Assembly (NCBI GenBank): GCA_014607495.2
Contig: CP053170.1
Location: forward strand, 1,612,001-1,676,000
Source of the DNA: Carposina sasakii
Taxonomy: Eukaryota > Arthropoda > Insecta > Lepidoptera > Carposinidae
Reading direction: 5' to 3'
Length of the DNA: 64,000 nucleotides
Shown here: positions 13,300 to 23,599 of the stretch, piece after piece
Layout: every line of letters starts with the position of its first letter
Position numbering within the stretch: position 1 is the stretch's first letter
Notes under the pieces: model-generated
The model's database searches: none
What the model saw: the letters and a program-made list of their open reading frames with translations, nothing else
What the model was told of the DNA's origin: nothing
Program-made: the position numbers and the translations under genes

Positions 13300-14083
13300 G
13301 CGGGTGGGGCTGTGTCGGGGCACACGGCCGTTGGTTTTAACGTGAAACGTCTATGTTAGCGAATCGCTTTTAAAGTAAAAGATTGAAATGAAAACAAGAT
13401 GGACGCTGTTTTAAGTATTTTAATAAAAAAGAACAGGTACGTAATAGAAACATAAAATACATAGCAAATGTTTATATATTTATTGTCACTTTCTGGTTAT
13501 TTTAAATAGCAGCCGCCCACGACTTCGTCCGCGTGAGGGGGCGTTGTACCCGTGCGAAGCCGGGCAGGTTGTTGTATAGACTGTAGCCTTCCTTGGTAAA
13601 TGGGCTATCTAACACTGAAAGAATTTTTCAAATCAGACCAGTAGTTCCTGAGATTAGCGCGTTCAAACAAACAAACAAACAAACTCTTCAGCTTTATAAT
13701 ATTAGTATAGATATAAATACTGTCCAAATTACACTTATTTTTGTATAAATCAATCGGTTCAAATAAACTTGACAAACACACGAAAGAATCACCACGCTAT
13801 AAAGTCGGAGTCACGAGTTACACTGAATAGAAACAAGCGTGAGCGCCGGTTTCGCACAGTTATCGCAGTATCCCTCCCCCGCCGCCCCGCTTGACCCCGA
13901 CACGAACTCAATGTCATAACAGCGAGCTGACTATATAAGTGAAATATTTACACCACATTTTTGTTTCTAAGACTAATAGTTTTTTAATTATTAAGGTACG
14001 ACGATATAGACCTTTTCGTTACGGTCCAGTTTTTAAACCTGGTACCCGTATGTTTCGGCGCGATTTTAAAGACGTTTCACGTC
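13300..14083 (+). mobile_element. Helentron-like non-autonomous element, copy 1 (in Transib right arm)
   Basis: It runs from GCGGGTGGGGCTGTG to GACGTTTCACGTC inside an A-run. Near-identical copies lie at 21947-22733 and, inverted, 45504-46287. The right end read inward is GACGTGAAACGTC, and a matching AACGTGAAACGTC lies about 40 bases inside the left end, so the inverted repeats are asymmetric, as in Helentron/Helitron2 elements. It contains a second, Helitron-like insert (TTATAATATTAGTATAGAT on one side, AGCCGCCCACGAC on the other). The opposite Transib arm supplies the empty site, a run of seven Ts at 9964-9970. The class assignment is an inference. Confidence 0.75.
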
Positions 14084-14216
14084 AAAAAACTTTAAATAAT
14101 AACTTTCAAAGACATTGATCTACCAAACAAGATGGCATAATTAGTTTCTCAAGATTCACCAATTTTATTTTTTGGATGCGAATGTCCAGCACCTCCCATA
14201 CATTGGAACCACTGTG

Positions 14217-14221
14217 TGACG
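14217..14221. repeat. Transib target-site duplication, right (TGACG)
   Basis: Directly follows the right terminus CACTGTG and matches 9832-9836. Confidence 0.9.
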
Positions 14222-15568
14222 GCTCGTAATTGATTCAATCAATGAAATACGAATTCGTTACGCTTTTAAGGCGCTGATGACTGATGGGTATTGGACGAGA
14301 AAGTTCAGTCTTGTGACCGAATTGCCGCAAAATGTAGCTTAGATATACCTATGTACTTTTCCGTTCTCCCAACTATCTTTATACAAAATTCCATGAACAT
14401 CGGTTGAGTAATTAAATCGTTAAAGATTGCCAAACAAAACTTTCGCATCAGTACATTTATTACAACTAAAACAAAGTCGCTTCCCGCTGCCTGTCCCTAT
14501 GGATGCTTCTGATCTTTAAAACTGCATACCGTATTTTAATGCAGTTTTTTTAAAATAGATAGTGATTCAAGAAGAAGGTTTACATTGTATTAGAGACCCG
14601 CCCCGGCTTCGCACGGATGAACGATTTTATAATATTAGTTGGGATACTAATATTCTGGGACGGGTCTTCGCGATACCAGTTAATTGTTTCGGCCATCGAT
14701 ACCAAATACCAAAAACAAGCTAAACCCGTTTTAGAGCAGAGAAACGGATGGTTTTTATTAGCTATGCCAAATCGCGAAGCGTTCCATGACTCGAGTCTTA
14801 GTCAAGCATGGCGCTATCCAGGGGTACCTTAGTAAAAACTTCGACCTTAAACTTAGAGTAAGGCCCCATACGAAATGGTTTGTTCTGAATGTCTGACAAA
14901 TCAACGCACAGCCTAGCTGTAGACAAATTATCGCAGAGACCTGAAACTTGAAGGATACGTTCTTTGAATGATGTAGGCATCCGATAAGAAAGGATTTTTT
15001 CATCATCCTCAACTACAATATAATTTATTAATATTATAAATTTGAAAGTTTCTTTGTTAATTAATTATCTCTTCACGGTTTTGCATACCTTACATTCATA
15101 TAGTTAGTTGGGTTGGTAGTACGTAGGGCATAGAATACCTACATTCTGTAGTCCAGGCGGACGATGTCGCGGGCAACACCTACATATTAAGTCATTATAA
15201 ACCTTAGCTATACCTTAGAATGACGATGACATAACTATAAAGTGAGATTTAGGTCATTTTGTATTATTTAGAGAATGCAGCATAGGATTTTATTATTAGG
15301 AGTGTGTCAAGGACCGCGCTCCGCTGCCAAATCGTAAACGAGAGAAAGGTATAGGATAGGCAGCAATTAGACAACTTCGAGCTTTAATTAATTAGGTAAC
15401 TACCTATTTTTACCACACATGTAGCGGAGCCACCTATCGAATGCGGACAGAAAACAATCCAAATCCTAGAACGCGATATCGAAGTTTCTCAGATACATCG
15501 GCCCAACAATATCTACGTAGCTCGGCTACACATACGAGTATATGCACACCGGCGTGTTCCCGAATCTA

Positions 15569-15817
15569 GCCGCGTGGTGCCGGTAGAGTAGAGATTGTAC
15601 CACCCCATGCCTGCCCGTGGGTATCATACGAGGCGATTATGGGTTTCCGGGAGGTGGGCAGCAGCGCCTCCCGTGCTGACAACATAGTCTTCTTATCACT
15701 GTGGTCACCAACCCACCTGCCCAGCGTGGTGACTATGGGCAAAACCCCCCTGTGGCAGTAGCCTTGTGGCGTGCCCTCAGGGAGGCCTACGTCCAGCAGT
15801 GGATTGCAATAAGCTGA
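15569..15817 (+). repeat. 5'-truncated LINE 3' end
   Basis: It contains GTGGTGCCGG...GTACCACCCCATG, GGTTTCCGGGAGGTGGGCAG and the terminal AGGCCTACGTCCAGCAGTGG block encoding a LINE C-terminus. Other copies lie at 18922, 28483 and 63667 (+), and 2098 and 18173 (-). Confidence 0.7.
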
Positions 15818-16766
15818 AGGAGAAGAAGTGTTCCCAAAAAGGTGTAGCCAGAACTACGGGGTCTCAAAGGAGATAGTCTTAACTGTTACCGAAGGAAAAA
15901 TTTCACGAGACTGGTCCCCAAGTCGATAATCTAAAGGAAAGAGAAGCGGAAAGCTCATGGCGACCGCCCAGTGACCACCAGGCAGGGGTTGTTGCTACTG
16001 TGGAAGCAAGATGGCGCTATAAATAGTTTAGATATCTCGCTCTCACGATAGAAACAATCCTACTCAAGAGTTCACGGTAACCCGTAAGGTACTTAAGGTC
16101 ATCGTCATCATCTTCCTGCCCCGTTCCCATTTATTTGGGGTTGACGCAATATGTATTCTTGAATGGAAAAATCTAACAATAACAAAATTTAGGTAGCGCT
16201 GCGACCAATAAACAAGATGCATTCTCTCTGTGTGTAAAAATTAACTTTTAATGGATTGGCTTTATTCAGAAAAAGTCGGCGAACGGAATCGTGCGAAATA
16301 TTTAAAACTGAGAAGCGATGCGTTTTAAAAATAACATTTGACTGGAATTTAAAAGGAAAACGAACAGCCGCACAATCGTAACATGCTAAGGACATTGTAA
16401 AAACTTGTTTTTATGAGCGAATTCTTATGTCATTTGCGAAGTACCTTTACCTGGGCCGTGTATTTAATGCAGATTTTTCTTCGCTTGCCATACCATAAGA
16501 AAGAATTAAATAAATTACCTACCTAACAGGGATCGAACCCACGATATCCGACTGGAACGCGCACGTCGAACTTACTAAACCATTGCGCTATCACCGCTAG
16601 GGTCTTGCTTGAGGTAAAAGACTATCACGGGAACTTTTCGGTACTTCGCTTACTATCGTTTCAATACCAGCTTAGCTGCCATGAAAGGCATTAAGCTTGC
16701 TTTTGTATAAAATTTGTAGTATTTACAATGAAGAGTTTGATTTATCTCATCGTCACCATCATAATT

Positions 16767-16838
16767 AGGGGTGAAAGGCTATTTGGGATAAGCGCCATAT
16801 ATATCAATGGCGCTTATCCCAAATAGCCTTTCACCCCT
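16767..16838. repeat. perfect 32-bp stem hairpin
   Basis: The arms at 16767-16798 and 16807-16838 are exact inverted copies (starting AGGGGTGAAAGGCTATTTGG) separated by ATATATCA. No other copy was seen in the window. It could be the tip of a MITE or a hairpin RNA source; sequence alone does not decide. Confidence 0.7.
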
Positions 16839-16843
16839 CGATA

Positions 16844-17100
16844 TAATCACGCCTTTATCCCTTACGGCGTAGGCAGAGCACCAAGGGCCAATAGTACCAT
16901 GACATGGTGCCACTTCTGACCAATTTTGAGGGTATATTTGAGATGTACAAGTTCGGTTAGTAGTGACTGGTGGTCAGCCCATCGCCTACAACACACCAAG
17001 ATCCTCTTGTCCTTCTACTGACTTGTACAGTGTGCCCGGGAAGAGAAGCAGCTGTAGTATTATACTTTTTTTTTTTACTCGCAGAGCAGCATAAAAGAAA
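16844..17100 (+). repeat. interspersed repeat ('AATCACGCCTTTATCCCTTA' family)
   Basis: Copies of about 250 bases also lie at 27858-28105 (+), 31459-31530 (+, truncated) and 61790-62036 (-). Shared blocks include GTAGGCAGAGCACCAAGGGC, GGTGGTCAGCCCATCGCCTA and GCCCGGGAAG. A short T-run precedes the 3' end. It is probably a SINE or the tail of a LINE. Confidence 0.65.
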
Positions 17101-17316
17101 TTTGATTTATCTATCTCTATTTAACAGCCGGTACAAACGACCTTGAATACCTTATAAAGATGTGTGCCTTATCTCAGATTAGGCAAAGACAATCCAAACA
17201 TCTTTCTTATCTTTAACAAAATGGTGAATAGTAAAACTAGGTCAGTTAACTAATCAGCTGAGGCTATCTATCATTCATAACAAAGCTTGAATAAAGCACT
17301 TTCGATTATATTCTCA

Positions 17317-17540
17317 CACTAGTAGACGCCCGTCGGTCCGCGTGGCCTGCACAAAAAACAAAATGTCTAAATTATACGGGATAAAATCATTTTCCCGGGA
17401 TAATATGTAGCCCATATGTTAAGTAAGACCTGTCACAATATATTCCTGAAAACTGCATCGAAATCGGCCCAGCCGTTTCTGAGATTAGAGTGCACAAACA
17501 TCAATCCGTTACAATTTTATGATATGTATAGATATCTCTG
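17317..17540 (-). mobile_element. Helitron-like element (minus orientation)
   Basis: Reverse complement of the family best preserved at 29022-29395. It begins at CACTAGTAGACGCCCG and ends near TATGTATAGATA. Confidence 0.65.
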
Positions 17541-18172
17541 AAACATCTTGGCTTTATATTGAACTAGTGGACACGCGCGAGTCATCGTAGCATCGTAGAC
17601 AAACTTAGAAAAAAAATATAGAATTTTTTTGATAATAAATAAATAAAAATATAATAAACAAAAAGTAGCCTATAGATGTCCTTTTTCAGGCTCTAGAATA
17701 ACTGTGTACCAAATTTTATTGAAATAAGGTGACAAATAGACATGAGTTACTTTCACATTTAGAATATAAGTGAGCCATTGGATTAAAACCAGCAATTTTT
17801 TTTAACGAAACAATGAAGGTATATTAAGGAAGAAAAACTCTTTTACATCTTATAGGATACCAATAAAGTAATAACAACTAATTTCTGACTGAGATGAGGT
17901 TCAATTTTGTACTGCTGCCTTTTGTAATGTGTGTGAAACAGCTTAGTGTCCACAAATAACCAGAAATAGTTTTTAATTGGAATCGGCAGAATAATGTAAA
18001 CACATTAACTACATAAACATAGCCACATGCGGCGGGATCAGCTATATCTGGAGCTAGAGGAAATTGTGAACTAGTTTGGGAAAATGCTAAAAAAAAAATG
18101 ATAATGTGGTTAACAATTCAATGTTTTGATAGTATTTAAGTAAAGTGAATTTCAACTTTTAGAATTTTATTT

Positions 18173-18262
18173 ACATACCAGCCTATTGCAATCCACTGTT
18201 GGACATAGATCTCCCCCAGAGCATAACACAAGCCCATAGGGGTGTTTTTGTTCATAACTAGT
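18173..18262 (-). repeat. 5'-truncated LINE 3' end
   Basis: Contains CAGCCTATTGCAATCCACTG and the following LINE-tail sequence in minus orientation. Confidence 0.6.
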
Positions 18263-18921
18263 CACCAATAATGGGTAGTAAACATCAAAGGAGCTGCTGC
18301 CCACATGTACCTATATTGCAGATATATGTATTAAAAAAACTATGTACATACATGCATTATCACTGTCTCCGATTTGCTAGAACTCTCTGTGAAAGAATTT
18401 GTTTCAAAAGTTCGCATTTGTAGGTACATTGATGTTAAATAAATGTATTGTTAACTTTTCTGTGAAGTGTTAAAAATTTTATTACTTATTTATTAGTAAT
18501 AAATACCTAGTAAACCATTCCACACATGTGTAAAGAATGAGTTAAAAATAATGTAATAGCCTTAATTGAGTATACCAATAGCTATTTGGTGCATGATTGA
18601 AATGACATCATCACATCAGGAAACGAAGAATTGTGTCAGAGCATGAGCAGTTGGGATGATGTCATTGGCCATCTCATTCTGTAGCCATCAAAGGTTGAGG
18701 GCATTCATTTAGTGGTAATGAAATAGGTGATGGATAATGTATTTGACTAGAAGTCTTATGAACCATTTTATATATATTCTAAAGAAATTTTAGACCTAGA
18801 GTAGGTATTTCCTTATGTCTTAGACACTGATACCATTAATACTCACTATAGAAACCTGACAAAACTATTTGTGTAAGCAGGTAGATAATTATGGAATAAA
18901 ATTTCAATAGGCATTTCATTC

Positions 18922-19040
18922 AGGTCACCAACCCGCCTGCCCAGCATGGTGACTATGGGCAAAACCCCCCTATGGCAGAAGCCTTGTAGTGTGCCCTGTA
19001 GGAGGCCTACATCCAGCAGTGGACTGCAATAGGCTGAAGA
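18922..19040 (+). repeat. 5'-truncated LINE 3' end
   Basis: Contains GTCACCAACCCGCCTGCCC through AGTGGACTGCAATAGGCTGA, the same tail as 15569-15817. Confidence 0.65.
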
Positions 19041-20980
19041 AAAAGAAGGCATTTCATATACTTACTTAGTATTATTCACAAATAACCAAGATTAAAGTCC
19101 TACTAGAATTTTAAGATGCCTAATACAGACATAACCTACTCTGTTTATTTCAAAATACTGCTATTTATAGGCAAGTTATTGGTTATAAATACCATAAAGC
19201 TTATCTTAAGTACAGCTACACCTGTATAAAACAGATAAATATGCAGAATAAATGAAGCAAATGTATTTATTTATCAGCTTTAAACTTATCAGTGCAAGTT
19301 GTGTGGCTAAAGTGAAGTTATAGCTTGAGCACTTGAGTTATAGCTTTGTTTTCAATGTGTACAAGTGTGCAGGGCACGCAAAAGTGGGCCAACGTAACCG
19401 GCGCCGCGCCCCAGTGGCCACCGCTCCCTTCTGCCCTTTTTAATCATTCCAATAAGATTTAACTGCCCAAAAACATAATTAGGCCGACAAGCCCACGTAC
19501 ATCAGGCCTACTACCGCCGAGGCAGGAAACGACGCAGTCAAAGCCTCCGGATATAACTGTACGCGACATTTTAACGAATTTCTCCATCTACGTACTAAAA
19601 CTAGTTGCTGCAACTACCATTTAGGAGTCAAGTTTTTACCTGTTGATCAACAAGATCCCATACGGCGGGGTTCCAAGGCGAAGTCCTCTCGTTTCTCACA
19701 AAAAAAATTCACGTAAACACTAATTGTTCTCACAAAATAAAGGAAGAACTGGTATAAACACTGAACTACACCAAGAATCCACCTTTACGGGAGCACTATT
19801 TCACAACACACCGATTCCAGTACCTTGCTAAGGTTCATATGCAGTGTACAATACTATTTACGATGATTTTCATTCATCTCAAGGTGAAATCATTCGAGAC
19901 GAGAGGCAGTCGGATTGCCCAAAACGAAGAAACTACGGACGCAAGCAAAAGCGACAACGACAGGGCGTGCGCGCGTCATCCGCCATATTAAGCGATTACG
20001 TCACCTTTCGGGATGCCACATAGCTCACTTAAAATCTACTAATGGCCCAATTTTGGTAAATTATTTCAAGCAAGTTCAGACTATACGATTTGATTGTCAA
20101 TTTTTTTTTTCCTGTCACGGTCGCCATGAAGTGTGCTGGTTAGGGAGCAGAATAAATGAAAGAGACGTCTGTTAAACTTAGACGATGTATTCAGACTACT
20201 ACATTAATATGATATTACTTATAACTAATGATACCTATGTAAAGGTGAGTACACACTACATTTTATTTATTTATTTGGCACTCTAACAGATTACATTTTT
20301 ATTTAGAAAAATGAAATCATGTAACAGGGTGTTGGAATAAAATGAAATCCTAGGTAGCAGAGTCCACTGCAAAACAACTGTAATACATTCACCAATCCTA
20401 AATCCTAAGGTATACTTACATAAACTTATAAACCTAAAAAACAATAATAATTTAATTAACAATAAACAGTCATAGTGAGAAAATAATAACAGATAATTGG
20501 TTAATCATCTTTGAGGATCATCGAGAGCAATCATTTAAAAATAAAGATTTTGGGATTGAACACGTCAAGCCATCTATCTCTCCTGCTGAGCTCATTATAC
20601 AAGCGGCACATTTATTTATTTGTTTATTAAGATTAGACACACAAACATCACATGGTATTAAAAAGGTAGAATAATGATTATACATTGTAGCACAATACTG
20701 ATACATGCAACTATGACTGGCGCACACAAAACATGCATTAAAATCCTTACGGCGGCGCCGCCCAATAATCCATCTCACAACAGTTAAGTGAAACAGATAT
20801 CCCTGCCTCGATCACGAGAGGCACAACTCGTAAGGTAAATACAATAATAATAAACATATGGCATAGGCCCGTGAATATTTTAAAACCGGCAACAAATAGT
20901 AGGGTTGATACAAGAACAAAACGATAATAATATACAATATAGATACTTCAGAATATAGGCAGCAACATAAATGATACACA
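19041..20980. other. no supported gene
   Basis: I see no spliced exon set here. A GC-richer stretch at 19375-19560 and a GCCATATTAAGCGATTACGTCAC segment near 19981-20003 could be promoter-like. The 20271-20980 part is AT-rich and may be 3' sequence of the LINE at 20990-23000. Confidence 0.4.
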
Positions 20981-20989
20981 ATCAGCTTT

Positions 20990-23000
20990 AGCCTAGCTAA
21001 GTCGATATCTAAGCAGGTACAAATTTATTTATCATATGTTTAAATTTGGATAGAAAGTGAGAGAATATATCAAGTTCAGGATGTTTAGCATTAAGCTCAT
21101 TATATTCACTGCATGCTCTGACTACAGGCGAGTGTCTGCAGACGTTGGTTCTATATAGGGCTAAAAAAAAAGACCTAGACATGGGTTTTCTAGGAATACG
21201 CCTGGAAACTGCCACTGGCGTGCCTCTAAGCTCATTAGCCCAAACTTTTTAAATCTCTGCTCATAGGTGTTAAGCGAACGGCCGCCCGGCCGAGTTGACA
21301 TCGGTAGGATAGAATTTTTAGACATATCTGTTGTACACGCTGAATAGTGTCTATGTGCAATTTATAATAAGATACCAGATTTGGCAGCAATATTTCAAAA
21401 TACTTCAAACAAGAGAGCAATAAGAAGGCATTTGGAGCTTCTAAAATCTTTTGTCATTTTAAGTACAAAGCCCAGGAGTTGACTAACTCTTTTGGATATG
21501 CTTTCGTAATGAGGTCGGAAAGTCAATTGTTCATGGAAAAGAATGCCTAGGTCTCTGCAAGTGGATCTTCGAGGTAAGGTCTGGCCATTTATATTATAGT
21601 TGAAGAAGATTCTGTCATACTTACGGGTGAAGGATATCGTGAAACACTTATTAATATTTAGAAAGATAATTATGGTTAATGGTGCACCATTGGTGGATAA
21701 CATCCAGATCCCTTTGAAATTTTAAACAGTCATCGGGGCTAGTAATAGTGTGGAATAGTTTTAGATCGTCGGCGTATAGCAAACATTCGCAGGTAATGAT
21801 TTGTATAAGGTCATTAATAAATATGATAAAAAGCAAGGGTCCCAGGTGCGAACCCTGCGGTATACCAGAAGTGCCTTTAAAGGTTTCGATTACTGTAACC
21901 AACTGGCTCCTGTTGACCTAATACGAACATACCCAACGAAAAAAAAGCGGGTGGGGCTGTGTCGGGGCACACGGCCGTTGGTTTTAACGTGAAACGTCTA
22001 TGTTAGCGAATCGCTTTTAAAGTAAAAGATTGAAATGAAAACAAGATGGACGCTGTTTTAAGTATTTTAATAAAAAAAGAACAGGTACGTAATAGAAACA
22101 TAAAATACATAGCAAATGTTTATATATTTATTGTCACTTTCTGGTTATTTTAAATAGCAGCCGCCCACGACTTCGTCCGCGTGAGGGGGCGTTGTACCCG
22201 TGCGAAGCCGGGCAGGTTGTTGTATAGACTGTAGCCTTCCTTGGTAAATGGGCTATCTAACACTGAAAGAATTTTTCAAATCAGACCAGTAGTTCCTGAG
22301 ATTAGCGCGTTCAAACAAACAAACAAACAAACTCTTCAGCTTTATAATATTAGTATATAGATATAAATACTGTCCAAATTACACTTATTTTTGTATAAAT
22401 CAATCGGTTCAAATAAACTTGACAAACACACGAAAGAATCACCACGCTATAAAGTCGGAGTCACGAGTTACACTGAATAGAAACAAGCGTGAGCGCCGGT
22501 TTCGCACAGTTATCGCAGTATCCCTCCCCCGCCGCCCCGCTTGACCCCGACACGAACTCAATGTCATAACAGCGAGCTGACTATATAAGTGAAATATTTA
22601 CACCACATTTTTGTTTCTAAGACCAATAGTTTTTTAATTATTAAGGTACGATGATATAGACCTTTTCGTTACGGTCCAGTTTTTAAACCTGGTACCCGTA
22701 TGTGTCGGCGCGATTTTAAAGACGTTTCACGTCAAAATTACCATGGATACCATATACCGAAAGCTTTCGGCATAGTGCGTCCTGATCCACCTTGTCGTAG
22801 GCCTTAGAAAAATCGGTGTAGATTGTATCCATAGAAATGTATACAAGCTGGAAACAGCGCTTCTTACTAAAAACTGCCTCCCGAAAATTTGACCAATTTG
22901 ACCTTGAAAAACTAGGCGGGGAAAAAGTAGAGTGTACACACAATTTAATTTTAATGGACATTTCTACCACGAACAACCCAAGTAACACAGGAAGCATTTT
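20990..23000 (-). pseudogene. Jockey/CR1-like LINE reverse transcriptase, split by an insertion
   Basis: Minus-strand fragments spell a degraded non-LTR reverse transcriptase. DFSKAYDKVDQDAL and GIHGNF are at about 22740-22830. Then, beyond the 787-bp insertion at 21947-22733, come [19 protein letters not shown] and YADDLKLF, the catalytic Asp pair (about 21770-21860). Next are STCRDLGILFHEQLTFRPHY (21510-21570), RVQQICLKILSYRC and, at about 21009-21215, YRTNVCRHSPVVRACSEYNE, the usual C-terminal stretch. The frame changes several times. The 5' end (endonuclease) is missing. Dead copy. Confidence 0.85.
21947..22733 (+). mobile_element. Helentron-like non-autonomous element, copy 2 (in LINE RT)
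   Basis: It differs from 13300-14083 by only a handful of substitutions and small indels. The left flank is a run of eight As and the right flank AAAA. It interrupts the LINE between the codons for GIHGNF and the downstream VNRSQLVTV region. Confidence 0.78.
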
Positions 23001-23190
23001 AACAAACGGATAATTAACTTATGTAGAACTTAAGGTTCGTAGAAACTCTTATATGAGTTTACCGAGCATCTTGATGCTTTATATGAGCATTTTGAAACCA
23101 TTATGATGCTTTACACTTTATAAGGGGTGGATAATGGCATATCAAAATGATTTTGTAATGCCTGTAGTTTTAGTGCATCAATACACAAAG

Positions 23191-23560
23191 CAGCTTTCAG
23201 CTGTTTTTAGTACATTTGGCTCTAAAATTGCATTTTTAAGTAGGATATAAATGCTCAATGCTGTTTAGTAACATAAACATAAACCATTATGTCATGTAAA
23301 TGCCATACAGCTTTTAGCTGTTTTTTATGTCTAAGGGTCTACAATAGCATTTTTAAATAGTAAGATAATGCCTAATGCTGCACAATAGCATAAACTTGTG
23401 CTATTATAATGCAGCGTAATTCCATTCTACAGCTTTGGGCTGTTTTAGTGCTCTTCGTTATTTAATAGCACTTTTAACTAGTAAGAAAATGCCTAGTATT
23501 GCTAAGTAGCATAAACGTGAATCAATGTAATGCTTGCATTTTTGAAGGTCAACTGAGTTC
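23191..23560. repeat. degenerate ~120-bp tandem repeat
   Basis: Units start at 23191, 23308 and 23430, each with CAGCTTT followed by GCTGTTTT, then a GCATTTTTAA-like block, AATGC(T/C)..ATGCTG and AGCATAAAC. A more decayed unit may precede at about 23060. Periods are 117 and 122 bases. No coding frame. Confidence 0.6.
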
Positions 23561-23599
23561 TTTTAAACAGCTAATTTTTATGGTGGATACATAATAATT

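Larger units (their letters stand above)
9837..14216 (+). mobile_element. Transib-superfamily DNA transposon (RAG1-related)
   Basis: The element runs from CACAGTGGTTCC at 9837 to the inverted GGAACCACTGTG ending at 14216 and is flanked by the duplication TGACG. CACAGTG at the tip matches the CACWRTG ends of Transib elements and the heptamer of V(D)J recombination signals. The terminal inverted repeats are long: the left arm is about 9837-10170 and the right arm about 13085-14216, the latter carrying a 784-bp insertion at 13300-14083. Transib ends are usually tens of bases, so ~330-bp arms are unusual. The interior codes for a transposase at 10626-12764 that is open apart from one stop codon. 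Confidence 0.93.

Noticed and set aside
19915..20175. 86-codon basic frame (KTKKLRTQAKATTTGRAR)
   Set aside because: No ATG with good context, no neighbouring exon and no family resemblance; likely chance in a GC-richer segment.
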